Shown piece by piece: positions 12,083 to 25,400 of a stretch of 64,000 nt of DNA. The notes beneath the pieces were generated by a model that saw only the letters and a program-made list of their open reading frames with translations, made no database searches and was not told the origin of the DNA. The stretch spans positions 574,788 through 638,787 of the forward strand of contig NW_008710536.1 of the NCBI RefSeq assembly GCF_000327385.1, given 5' to 3'. A program made the translations under genes and the position numbers. The first letter of the stretch is position 1; each line of letters begins with the position of its first letter. Origin of the DNA: Lottia gigantea. Taxonomy: Eukaryota > Mollusca > Gastropoda > Lottiidae.

Positions 12083-13734
12083 TATCACACTACAATCATA
12101 TCATACTTTCCAATACTATCATTACATTACAATTATATCATTCTTTCCAATACAATCATTACATTACAATCATATCATTCTTACCAATACAATCATTACA
12201 TTACAATCATATCATACTTTCCAATACAATCATTACATCACAATCATATCATACTTTCCAATACAATCATTACATTACAATCATATCATACTTTCCAATA
12301 CAATCATTACATTACAACCATATCATACTTTCCAATACAATCATACCATACTTTCCAATACAATCCTTACATTACAATCATATCATACTTTCCAATACAA
12401 TCATTACATTACAATCATACCATACTTTCCAATACAATAATGACATTACAATCATACCATACTGTCCAATACAATCATGACATTACAATCATACCATACA
12501 TTTCAAATACAATCATTACATTATATTCATATCATACTTTCAAATACAATCATTACATTAGATCATACCATACTTTCCAATACAATCATTACATTAGATC
12601 ATACCATACTTTCCAATACAATCATTACATTAGATCATATCATACTTTCCAATACAATCATTACATTAGATCATACCATACTTTCCAAAACAATCATTAC
12701 ATTAGATCATACCATACTTTCCAATACAATCATGACATTACAATCATACCAGACTTTCCAATACAATCATTACATTACAATCATATCATACTTTCCAATA
12801 CAATCATTACATTACAATCATACCATACTTTCCAATACAATCATTACATTACATTAATATCATACTTTCCAATACAATCATTACATTACATTTATAACAT
12901 ACTTTCAAATACAATCATTACATTACATTCATATCATACTTTCAAATACAATCATTACATTAGATCATACCATACTTTCCAATACAATCATTACATTAGA
13001 TCATATCATACTTTCCAATACAATCATGACATTACAATCATATCATTCTTACCAATACAATCATTACATTACAATCATACCATACTTTCCAATACAATCA
13101 TTACATTAGATCATATCATACTTTCCAATACAATCATTACATTGCATTCATATCATACTTTCAAATACAATCATTACATTACAATCATACCATACTTTCC
13201 AATACAATCATGACATTACAATCATACCATACTTTCCAATACAATCATTACATTACAAGCATACCATACTTTCCAATACAATCATGACATTACAATCATA
13301 CCATACTTTCCAATACAATCATGACATTACAATCATATCATTCTTACCAATACAATCATTACATTACAATCATACCATACTTTCCAATACAATCATTACA
13401 TTAGATCATATCATACTTTCCAATACAATCATTACATTGCATTCATATCATACTTTCAAATACAATCATTACATTACAATCATACCATACTTTCCAATAC
13501 AATCATGACATTACAATCATACCATACTTTCCAATACAATCATTACATTACAAGCATACCATACTTTCCAATACAATCATGACATTACAATCATACCATA
13601 CTTTCCAATACAATCATACCATACTTAACAATACAATCATAACATTACAATCATCCCATACTTCCAATACAATCATTACACTACATTACATTCAGATCAT
13701 TCTTTCCAATACAATCATTACATTACAATCATAT
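12083..13734. repeat. 36/37-bp minisatellite, 1.65 kb
   Basis: The unit is 'tacaatcatatcatactttc' plus 'caatacaatcattacat' (37 bp), with 36-bp 'tagatcat' variants in blocks. Because 37 is not a multiple of three, the plus frame cycles through all three readings every 111 bases yet stays open for 382 codons (12065-13213). A segment of about 300 bases is itself duplicated (around 13000-13280 and 13300-13580). Confidence 0.9.
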
Positions 13735-16700
13735 CATCAAAAAAGACAGTGTTCTTTACTTCATAATGTGTTTGGATCTATCATAGATATAACAATATTA
13801 ATCAATCTTTTACTGTCAAATGTTTTGAAAACAAAAGACTGATTTTTTTATTTGAGAAATGTTATGAATTTTACTCCACATGATTTTATTTACTGCCATT
13901 CTCAATGTGGATATAAAGACATGAATTGTGGTGTAAAAGTATTAAATGACCAAATTTATGTTTTCTTATCAAAGATTGCAAACAGTTCTTTAAGACTTTA
14001 AGCTAATTCGTATGCAGAATCTTAAAACTTGATTTACAATTTGCATGCATTTGTTGGAAAAGAAAAACTGAATAATTCCATAGTAATTGGGTCGCTTTCT
14101 GAACAATTTTCCATTTACTCAAAGTTTAACTACCCAATTAGTGAATTACCATCCTTTAAAACCATTCTCCATCTGCTGTGTAATTTTACAGATGTATTCT
14201 AAATGGGGCATTGAATTGTCATTTGTTAGATAAGCTACAGATTCCCATCTATTGAGGATAACAGTTAATCATGGTGCAATTTTCACTTGAACTGTATAAT
14301 CAACATTTCCTTGCTATTTGGCAATAATTGTTGCGATTACATTAAAAAAACACAAACAAAGAAGAGTTTTATGGTTTTTGTGTGCTCCCTCTTAGACTAA
14401 TAATAAAGGTAATAAAAATAAGTGTCTGCTCTTCCTATCATTGCAAAGGAGAATTTTCCAAGCTTTGGATTGCAATTAAACCACCAACCAAGGAATGAGT
14501 GCTGGGTTTAGGTTATCTTGTTTTCTCCATGCAGTATACAATGAGGGACATTTGAGCCAATTTTCTAAGAGTCTTAAGTGTTCATTATTTGAATTTTCCA
14601 TGTAAACCACTTCAATACAGTAAGCCTAAGTGTTAGTCTAAATACTTCAATATTTTTGAGCTCTCGAAGAGTTCAATTGGACCTATTCGATAGAAAGAAC
14701 ACTACTTGACAGACTTCCAAATACATTTCTGAAGCTGATACATGTAAGAGACAGCAAATTTCAGACTATAAGCTTATTATTTTATCCTAGGGGTTGTAGA
14801 AGACAAATTGAAGCCATAGTTAAGTTGACTTATCAATAACTCTTAATCAAATATATACTACTCTCTCATACAAATAGAGCTTATAGATCTATTCTAATTA
14901 AATTTGGTCTGCTCTTTTACAATGAAGGTCATTTAGGTAGATCTTTTACCAGACATGGCTTACACTAGAGAATTGCTTATGTACTGACCACAGATGTTGA
15001 GCATAGTTCTCTGTATATTTGAACTTCCATTTGAATGAATTATAATACATATCTAATAATGTTATTTTAACCAATCAAAGCATATCATGTATAATATGTT
15101 TCTTGAACGAATAAATTATTGAATGGGAAACCTAAGGTAAAGCAGCATGACAATCTATTTGGGTTTTTCTATCCCACAAATGTTTTCAAGAAAAGAGTCT
15201 ACATGACACATTGATGCCATTAGAACGGAACTGCATTAACAAACGTGTTAGATTACAATGGAGATTGTAAATGAATTACTGTACTGGAAAATTAATTTCT
15301 TTTACTTATTGAATTAAAATCTGAAATAAGGTAACGAAATTGTCCTGTCGCAATAAATTGGAAAATTTCATGAGACAGACAGAATATGTCTATATATGGA
15401 TAAATGAAGATAAAAAAAAAGGCAGGAAAGTTAGTAGACGGTGACAAAACAGTAATAAAATAGATTACTATACTCTTAGCTATCTCTGACTTCCTTGATA
15501 TACACATAAATCTAGGGATATTACAGATTACTCAGTCTGTCTACCATTAATAATGTCACATTATTATCACTAGCCTGGTATATAACTTAAAGCACTTTGT
15601 CTTATAAGACACGCCATGGGATGCGTTTAACCGTCATTCGTCCAGACTTATGAATTCTCAACTACAAAACCAACAGTGCCAAATCATCCAAATCCATCTA
15701 CCAACTATCAACAACTACCTAATCTTACACTGGAAGAAACCATCTTATAAGAATTGACTGAAGTAGACATCTTCAATAGCCAGCACTAACCAGAACAAAG
15801 ACACAAACTCCAAACCAATCTATACCTATATTCCTTCTATTCATAATATCAAATCCAATCAAATGCCCCAATTTGACACTTGTCAAAGACCACATACATC
15901 ATAGACAAATCAGACTCTGTAGTTTCCAAATCAGTTACACTAGGGTTTAAGATACTGAGATACTAGGAAAGTCATTCCTGGCCTTTGTAAGTTTTTTTCT
16001 CTTCTGCCCTTCACACAAATTTTGGTCTTTAAGTTTTATCCCTTGTTTCCAGAAAAATTCTGTAAAAAAAGAAATTAAATTGGTCTAGCTAGCCTAATGT
16101 AAAAATAAATTCACTACACAGTTCAAAATATTAAAATATACACATTGGTTATTGGGAGACTTTGTAATAATTCTTGTTTAATGAAATTAGCACACACATT
16201 CCCCTTTAATATTGATTTATAAGTATATGAGAAGAAAAGTCATAAATGTCACAGACATATCATAGATAGATTTTATAGTCTTCTAGATTAAACAGATTTG
16301 GTATATATCAGACAAAATAACGACTTTTAAATTCATTAGACTCAGGCAGTGGGTGGAGTGGGGAGCAAATATTACTAATTTGGGTACAAGGAACTACAAA
16401 ACTTTTTGACGAAACAAATTTGATTTCAGAGTCAAATTTTGAATGGAAAGCTTGAATGACCTCTTGAATAAGTCAGTCGACCCAGCTATATATGGGTTTG
16501 GATGATCTGGGAAAGATCAATGCCAAGAAGTTTGGCGAAGGACCCTTTTTGAACCTAAGTTGTTGTAAAATATAGGTGTTTCTTTCTTTTTCTTTGTTAT
16601 GCAAGGATAAGATCATACTATGAGAAATGTGATTCTTTGGAATTTAAAATTGTCAAATCTGTATCTATATGAATGATATTGTGTAGGAAATAGTTTTTGG

Positions 16701-16764
16701 AATTATATTATAATATTCACAGAGAAGAGAGAGTTACAAAATTAAAGATAGTGGACCACAGCCA

Positions 16765-16952
16765 TATACGCCCACCGCAGTAAATATTCAAGATTTAGGG
16801 GTAAGGGCAATAACTCTGCTTCTTACAATCGAAAATAGCTCAAATTCGTACTTGATATTCGTTTTATGAATATGTCAACACATACTGAATTTCATTTGAT
16901 TCCTTCAAACACTCTGGTGTTTACGAGCAATTGATGTTAGATGTGGGCGTAA
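16765..16952. mobile_element. MITE family C (ATACGCCCAC ends)
   Basis: Starts TATACGCCCACC and ends GATGTGGGCGTA. The interior has 'aagggcaataactctgcttc' and 'ctgaatttcatttgattcc'. It is framed by an outer inverted repeat (gagagagttacaaaatta / taattttgtaagtctctc), which suggests nesting in another element. Confidence 0.7.
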
Positions 16953-17918
16953 AAAACTACGTGTAATTTTGTAAGTCTCTCTTCCTTATGATAAAGTGAA
17001 TGTCTTTCTAATCAAATGCCAAAGGTTTAATACAATTTATTTAGAATTTGGTTCATAATGAATCTGCATCTATGAATGATATTGTGCAGCATATAGCTTT
17101 TATAATAGTATTAAAAAATTCACAAAGAGAGAGTTAAAAAATTACACACCTAAAACGAATGTCAAATGCCAAAGGTTTATAATTTATTAAGAACTGCAGA
17201 AAGAAGTAATTATATTAGCATGATTCCTTTTAAAGACAATTTGTTGCAGATTTCCTAGTAATTGAATTACAAGATAATAATTTGAATTTGAAAGTGGTAT
17301 AGGTGAAGATTATTGATCCAGCACACTGTAAACTAGATCTGGGTAATTTCAAACTAAATTAGCCTATATTCTACATGTTGTGTCAAATTACATTGATGAC
17401 TTGCCTTTTTCAAGACTCGCCATAATGCAGAATGGTTATAAAGGACTGAATAATCAAATATAAACTGTATTTTCCTATCATAGACCTTGTCAACCTGGCA
17501 AACAATTTTCAGGTACTCTAATTCCAGGGAGAGGATAGACTAATGAAAGAGAACAACAAAACAAATTATTCATAGTTTGAGGTCTATTTGAAGGAATTAT
17601 GTGATTTTCATACAGTTCTGGTACTTCTAAAATATATCTACATATATTCAAAGTCCAAATCAACCTCTGAAAATGGTGAACCATGGCCTTTAAGATCACT
17701 TTGAGTGATTTTTCCAACAATTCAGTAATAAATTTTGCAATAATTATATTATATATTCAGTTATATTTTATTGTGGGTCACCCTACTTATTCCATGGCAG
17801 CTGGAGGGCTCAGTATATTTGACGCCTGCTCACGTATCTAGTGTCTGATATTCAATTAGGGCCTAGATCGAGATAATACCTGGAAAATTTGCAACCTGAT
17901 TTCTCCATTCAACTTCTG

Positions 17919-18140
17919 AAGAGTATCATGGACACTGATAGCATTGATTTGCATCATTCCAATTTTCAGTAAAAGTGTTTTATGACATCATTATTACAAA
18001 GGTCCTTTTTGCAAAAGTGACCTGATATCTATTGGAATTTCTAGAACCATAGATGGAAATTCAAATGATGCAATTCCATGCTATCAGTTTCCCAAACACA
18101 CATAAAACTTTAGAAAATCTCTTAACAATCCCTTTAAAGT
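17919..18140. mobile_element. Foldback element family D copy
   Basis: The left arm 'gacactgatagcattgattt' and the right arm 'aattccatgctatcagtttc' are inverted copies about 130 bases apart. The right end is 'tttagaaaatctcttaac'. Confidence 0.6.
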
Positions 18141-18243
18141 TTCACTACATTATCAAAATACATATTATTTATATATAAAGGGAAAGCATATATATATCAT
18201 TTACCAGTTGAAGAACAATTAAGAAATATAAAGACCACAGCCA

Positions 18244-18473
18244 TATACGCCCACCATGTGGATGGTAAATATTCAAGATTTTGGGGCAAGGGCAATAACT
18301 CTGCTTCTAACGGTTGAAAATAGCTCAAATTCGAACTTGATCTACGTTTTATGAATATGTATACACATACCGAATTTCATTTGATTCCATCAAAAAATCT
18401 AGTTTTTAGAGCGTTTACAAGCAAATGTTGACGGACGGGCAGACCGACGGACATAGAGAGATGTGGGCGTATA
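18244..18473. mobile_element. MITE family C copy
   Basis: Starts TATACGCCCACCATGTGG and ends AGATGTGGGCGTATA. It has the same interior as the 16765 copy, plus a 'gacggacgggcagaccgacg' segment near its right end. Confidence 0.75.
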
Positions 18474-19266
18474 AAAAGGTGAGAAAAAGAAAAAAGCAGT
18501 TTCTTGCAGGGTGATAAAATATAGTTTGTCCAATTCCTCAGCTAAAAATAATCTAAATTAAACATATTAGATAATTATCATACTTGTGATAAGCTCACCC
18601 TTAAAATAGTTATATTGCTTTCCAATATGTGTCAGTAGACAAAGGAGCCAAAATGGTGGATTACAAAGGCTAAAAACTTCATATCCTATGAATGTGCAAT
18701 ATATGCATTATGATTACATTTGTTATTAATGATACTTTTCCAAGTTTAAACTACTGAGAATTTCTATTAGGGTTTGAGCTTTATCACAGATATGTTTCAA
18801 ACTACTGTATCAAACAAAGCTCCTTAAAAAATCACAAACCAAATAGGAACAAATAACTAAGCCTGAAAATGAGTGCTAAAAAAGTTTTTGAAGTGAAAAA
18901 AAGTTTTGTGGTTAAATAGATAAATGAATAATATCACCAAAATAGAATCAAATTTTATTGACCTTTTCCTGTTACTGGTAAGATTTAGGATAAAAAAATT
19001 GCACAATTTGGTTAGTATATTAGATTGCTTTGACATCTACATGGACATCCTAAGGAGAATGTGGCATCTAACCATTAGCTAAGACATTTTGCTTCCTATT
19101 GTGCTTAAATGCTTAATAACTTTACATTTGACTGTTCAGATACAAAATGTGTATTGGCTCGCGGTATCTTAATTCAACATTCAATCAATAAATTTAGTGG
19201 TAACATTTCTCATAACAGAGCAAAATCTTTGCTATATAAATGAATGTCTGTATATGTAACTCTTAC

Positions 19267-19272
19267 CTATAC
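19267..19272 (-). other. Possible 6-nt microexon of PITPNM
   Basis: On the minus strand the sequence reads AATGCAG|GTATAG|GTAAGA, an acceptor-like AG, six bases and a strong donor, 123 bases after exon 6. Six bases would keep phase and add Gly-Ile after the FFAT exon. This is a pattern match only and may be chance. Confidence 0.15.
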
Positions 19273-19395
19273 CTGCATTTGAATATTTAACAACACAAAC
19301 TACATCACAATTTTATGTATAGTTAGAAGTCATGAAAAAACAAGTAACAATATCAAGGTTTGACATCATATATCTAAGTATATCTCTACACTCAC

Positions 19396-19491
19396 CTGAA
19401 GCGTCAAAAAATTCCTCATCAGAATCAGAGTAAGATTCCTGCAATTGTTCAAGACTTTCCATTCTCCAATTAGCTAATTCTCTATCAGAAC
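19396..19491 (-). CDS. PITPNM: PITPNM coding exon 6 with FFAT motif
   Basis: 96 nt between acceptor GGTAATTTCAG and donor TCAG|GTGAGT, phase 1 on both sides. It encodes [13 protein letters not shown] followed by the acidic [18 protein letters not shown] after an acidic run is the FFAT VAP-binding signature found at the same place in PITPNM1/2. This is the last exon of the gene that I can recognise in the window. Confidence 0.92.
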
Positions 19492-22400
19492 CTGAAATTA
19501 CCAGTAATACCATGATTTATAGCAATTGAGTTTTCGATAAACTCAGTTCTGCACTGGTTTGATTTGGATAACCGAAATCTTAGAATTCCTGCAATCTCAA
19601 TACTTCTGTCAGCAAATTAAATTTCACCGATTATTTGTAAATGATTTAAACACTCTATTCACATGAAAATATTCCAAATTTTGTCATTATAATCTTAGAC
19701 TATTTCGAAACTTCTTTTTCTATTCCTGGCAGCTGCAAATCCTGCCATTTTCCTGAATAAAATTTACCTACCCATATTTGGTCTTAGTGCAGAATGAGAT
19801 CCTCTAGTTTCAAAATGTCCATTAATCAAAGAGCCAGAACCATCAGGAGTCTTGGAACCACCAAGAGGTTCCATGCTATTAGTTGGTGTTTCAGCAATTG
19901 GAATGGATTCCCTTCTGTTACTTCCTCTACTATGTGTTCTGTTTTCATTGTTCTCATTATCCGCTCCTTCTCCTTCAATGGCAGCAGCCATTTTCTCTGC
20001 CAGAGCCAGAGCTGTTTCTCTTTCTAGATTCCTGATATCAGCTAAGGTCAGTCCATACCATTCATCTTGCCAGCACCAGGCTTGACGATGTGCTCTTAAC
20101 ATGGTTTTTCTTAAAGCTGAAATGATGATAGTAGAACATAAAAAGTTAAAAATGTGCCAATGGAAAAAAAAAACTCAAAAATATTTTTTCACAAGGATAA
20201 CAATTTAGTTCCACAAGAATCTTGTCTACCAGCTGGTTCTCGGTCAGGTCTCCAGACATTGATCTTTCCCAGATTGACAGCTTGGTTGATTGGAATAATG
20301 ATATAGAATGACTTATTCAAGGTCACAAGGGCTTTGATATGTCTACCAAGATTTAAACCAAGGACCACCAATCATTAGGAGTAACCAAAAAATGACATAA
20401 AGATTCTAACACTCTAACCAACTACACAACAGGCATTCCCCAAATAATAATGGACAACCAAATCACTGCAGATGGTTGATAAATTATTGAATAGAGTATC
20501 TAATTGGTTGAATATTTTAGTGACCTACAACTCATAGTCTGTAACAATTTATACAGATTACAGAGTGTAAGTATAGCAAACTACAATGCAACCAATTCAG
20601 TTCAGCTAATTCCTCATTTTTAATCATATTGCAAAAATTCTTCAATAAAGCTAAAAATTCCTTTCATGTTCTCGGAGACCAAGGGCACAAACACTATAAT
20701 CAAAGCTTGAAAACTTACCAATGTCATGTATAAACCTCTCTATTTTATTCTGCATACCCCAATATTTAAACTCCACCCTACACACTTTATAAGCTGTCAT
20801 AATGGCCCGCCCACTGCCTAATTTTCCTGCTTTACATGCTTCTGAGTATTCTTGCCTCCAATTGTCATTGAGTGGACCCCGCCCAGTTTTAATTGATTGA
20901 TATAATTTTGGATCCTCCTCCTGTTTATAATCACCACCAGATATTGGATCTTTAACTATATCAAGGTAATCTGAAAAGAGACAAGAATATTGTAAGTAGG
21001 TAGGAAGGAAGTGATAGCTGAAACTGGACCCAATCTCCAAAACATTGGTATAAAAAATGAAAGGAAGGCTTTGAATCATCATCCATGGAACCAAAAGAGT
21101 TTAGAATATCTAGCAGACATCTATTTAAGTGTTGGACTGAAAGAATCAGGAAAGGATGTCTGATAAATGTACAGACTTACCAGAATTCCAAGACAAAGAA
21201 ATCTTCTGGAATCTTTGGCAGCCACTTCAAAGCCATTTTTCATTTCAACAATGTTGACAAATATACATTACTTACCAATAGATGCTTGTCTTTTCTCAGC
21301 AGGTGATAATTTAAATACATTTTCTTGTTCACCACCATCATTAGCATAAATAGTTTCAATTTCTATTAAAAACTTCTCTACAAATGGACACCTATAACAT
21401 GTTTTGGTGTAAGGATAAGCATTCCATGCCTTTTCTTCTACTCTTAACGCAGATTTAGGTAAAATAGCCCTAAACCAGCCTGCAAAAAAATATAAGATAT
21501 AATAATGACTTAACTAATTTAAAGAATTTCTGATGACTTGCCTGTAACTACCAGTATTTATCGAGTGGCTGAGTGAGTTTACAAAAAGAGACAAGCACAT
21601 TTTAGAAGAATTCAAAACCTTAGATTCTCAAGGATGCTAACAACTAGCTTGTCTTAACACAATGATCTTTTCCAGATTATCCATACCTATTAAATTCTAT
21701 TTAAATCAATTGGAATAATGAAGGAGAAAGCTTTTGAACTCCGGCCAAAAAAGTGCTTACACCACAAATGTTTTAGAGTAACTTAACTCAATAGGTTTAT
21801 TTGCCAGTGCCAGAGAAACTTGAAGTTATTTGGTGGATGGAACTGGAACCCAATTACTTTTGCAGTGTGAAAGGGGCATCACACATTGAACCAGTTCCTC
21901 AGAAAATTGAAGCCATTGTGCTGAAGATATTCAGGAAAGCCCAGAATGATTGAGATCGTAAAAGCCACATAACTATGATGTAGTGCATACCTGGTAAGTG
22001 ACTACCAATATGGTATATTTTATAAGCATATTGATTACATACCTGGTAAGTGACTATCAATTATGGTATATTTTATAGGTATATTGGTAACATACCTGGT
22101 AAGTGACTATCAATTATGGTATATTTTATAGGTATATTGATAACATACCTGGTAAGTGACTATCAATTATGGTATATTTTATAGGTATATTGGTAACATA
22201 CCTGGTAAGTGACTATCAATTATGGTATATTTTATAGGTATATTGGTTACATACCTGGTAAGTGACTACCAATATGGTATATTTTATAGGTATATTGATT
22301 ACATACCTGGTAAGTGACTACCAATATGGTATATTTTATAAGTATATTGATTACATACCTGGTAAGTGACTACCAATTATGGTATATTTTATAGGTATAT

Positions 22401-25400
22401 TGGTAACATACCTGGTAAGTGACTATCAATTATGGTATATTTTATAGGTATATTGATTACATACCTGGTAAGTGACTACCAATATGGTATATTTTATAGG
22501 TATATTGATTACATACCTGGTAAGTGACTACCAATATGGTATATTTCATAGGTATATTGATTACATACCTGGTAAGTGACTACCAATATGGTATATTTTA
22601 TAGGTATATTGATTACATACCTGGTAAGTGACTACCAATATGGTATATTTTATAGGTATATTGGTAACATACCTGGTAAGTGACTATCAATTATGGTATA
22701 TTTTATAGGTATATTGATTACATACCTGGTAAGTGACTACCAATATGGTATATTTTATAGGTATATTGGTAACATACCTGGTAAGTGACTATCAATTATG
22801 GTATATTTTATAGGTATATTGATTACATACCTGGTAAGTGACTACCAATATGGTATATTTTATAGGTATATTGATTACATACCTGGTAAGTGACTACCAA
22901 TATGGTATATTTCATAGGTATATTGATTACATACCTGGTAAGTGACTACCAATATGGTATATTTTATAGGTATATTGATTACATACCTGGTAAGTGACTA
23001 CCAATATGGTATATTTTATAGGTATATTGATTACATACCTGGTAAGTGACTACCAATATGGTATATTTTATAAGTATATTGATTACATACCTGGTAAGTG
23101 ACTACCAATATGGTATATTTTATAGGTATATTGATTACATACCTGGTAAGTGACTACCAATATGGTATATTTTATAAGTATATTGACCACTACCACCTGG
23201 TCCATCTTCATATTGTTCATTAACTAATATTTCTACACCACTACCAGTACCCTCACTCTCCTCTCGACTCTTTTTCTACAAAACATTAATTTAATACATC
23301 AGATACAGGATGATAGTGTAGTACTATTTATTTGCATGTGAATGAAAATGGGCTCAAGCATTTTCATAAATTTTAACCAATAAAAAATAATAGCAGGGCA
23401 CTATATTGAAAGTTGGTCTCAAGCATTTTCATTAATTTTAACCAATAAAAAATAATAGCAGGGCACTATATTGAAAGTTGGTCTTGATCATTTTTATAAG
23501 GACAATAAAATGTTTTCTGTTTAACTGCACTTTTTCTATGAATTTGATGGTTTTTGATTATAGATTTGTATTCTATAATTACATGAATCTATAGAAATGT
23601 TTTTAAATACAACTCACTATCAATTCTACTAATTATTATGGTTTTTGATTACTGAGTTGTATTTTGTAATCAACTGAATCTATTGAGATGTTTTAAGTAC
23701 AACTCACTATCAATTCTACTAATTATTATGGTTTTTGATTACTGAGTTGTATTTTGTAATCAACTGAATCTATTGAGATGTTTTAATACAACTCACTATC
23801 AATTCTACTAATTATTATGGTTTTTGATTACTGAGTTGTATTCTGTAATTAACTGAATCCAACTATTTGGATGTTTTTAATACAATTCAGATAAAATTGA
23901 ATTTTTCAAAGAACTATTGTGTAAACTGTTCTAAATTCATTATGGATTTCCTTGTCATTTGTATCTATTGTTTTAAAAGTAACTGAGTTTTTGGTGGATT
24001 CGTTTTACCGCCTTGCCCAACTTGCCACATCGTGCCCAATTGCACAAAAACGACTTGTAAAACGAAACTAAAGGTTTCTGATAAACTCTGGAATGACCAT
24101 TTGTTTCACATGAAACGAAATATTTTAATCTGTTGTCCCGCATCAATTTACTTTTTATTTATAATTTGGACAAGTCGTTTTTGTGCAGTTGGGCATGATG
24201 CGGCAAGTTGGGCAATGCAGCAAAACGAACCCACCGCTGAGTTTTATAATTACAGCTTTGATTGTCATAAAGATTATTCAAACTATGCCACCAATGTGTA
24301 GTATCATTGTTATCTATTCACACTAGAGGTGCATGTTCTAATCATTCATATTACACAAATAAAGGTAACTTTTTACCTCAACAAATTAATCAACATTTAC
24401 TTCCTTTTAACACCTTGAAATTACAACATTTTGTCACCCTTAACATGTAATCACTATTGGATCTGAGGTTGAATTATTTATTAACACGTCAATATTGAAA
24501 TCTCTTTTTTGAGTCTTGAATATATGTAAATAGTCTTCAGAAGTAAATCACACAATTCCTTTAAAAATACTTCAAACTAGGAATTTTACTGTGTTTTCTA
24601 TATATCACAGAGTATCTTAAATTGAGGAGAAGTCTTTTTAACATTCAATTGCAGATAAATTGGACACACATGGATTTGAAGGCTTAGCTAAAAAATTCCT
24701 GTTTCTGAGACTAAAGTATGATTGATCAAAAAGAATGGTGCACCTTTCCCCAATAAGAATATATGATAATTCATTAGAAACACCAATTAATGAAATGTTT
24801 GCTTAATTTGACACTAAAAATAAGGAATCCCATCTTTAACTTGTAATCACTTTTAGATCTGAGGTAGAATTATTTATTGACAAGTCAATATTGCATTCTC
24901 TTTTTAGGGTTCACTTTTAATGACATCAATTGCCAAATATTAGTGAAATATTTAATCAACCTAATTGTGTTGACATTAAACTGATGTGTAATATGCACAG
25001 TATGTATTAACTATAAAACATTTATTGAGATTACATATATCATACTGATATGATATCTTTGATAATTATTCTTTAGCATTGGCTTCAATTACAGCAAATG
25101 TCAGGTTTATTCATGGACTCTTACAGGTATCAGTAACTATCAATATTCAATAAGAAATATCTGGTAATTAGAATCAGAGAATTCTTAGGAATTTAAGGTT
25201 GTAATATTACAGTTAACTAATGTTACAAAAGCACAGGCATAGGCATGTAGGCTATAAAACCTCTAGTGAGAAAGTATTGTTTGTGCAGTTAGTTGGAATA
25301 ATATAATATAATTTGAATACTTGAAATGAAAATCCATATTTGTGAGAATTTGAATTATTCTGAAGAAATTTAGGTTGTATTATTGCTGTTAAGTAATGTT

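Larger units (their letters stand above)
13750..19260. other. No recognisable exon; presumed PITPNM intron or 3' flank
   Basis: Contains MITE C copies and inverted MITE A fragments. A partial SINE-like segment may lie at 14530-14560. I searched for DDHD/LNS2-type coding sequence on the minus strand and saw none. Confidence 0.5.

Noticed and set aside
12065-13213. 382-codon plus-strand frame
   Set aside because: Made entirely of the 36/37-bp minisatellite; explained by a stop-free repeat unit, not a gene.
19794-20085. Plus-strand frames of 77 codons
   Set aside because: Antisense shadows of PITPNM exon 5.
20189-20371. 60-codon minus frame inside PITPNM
   Set aside because: Lies within the SINE B copy in intron 4.
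21989-23190. CRISPR-like regular repeats
   Set aside because: No unique spacers; units are contiguous and nearly identical, in a eukaryotic intron.
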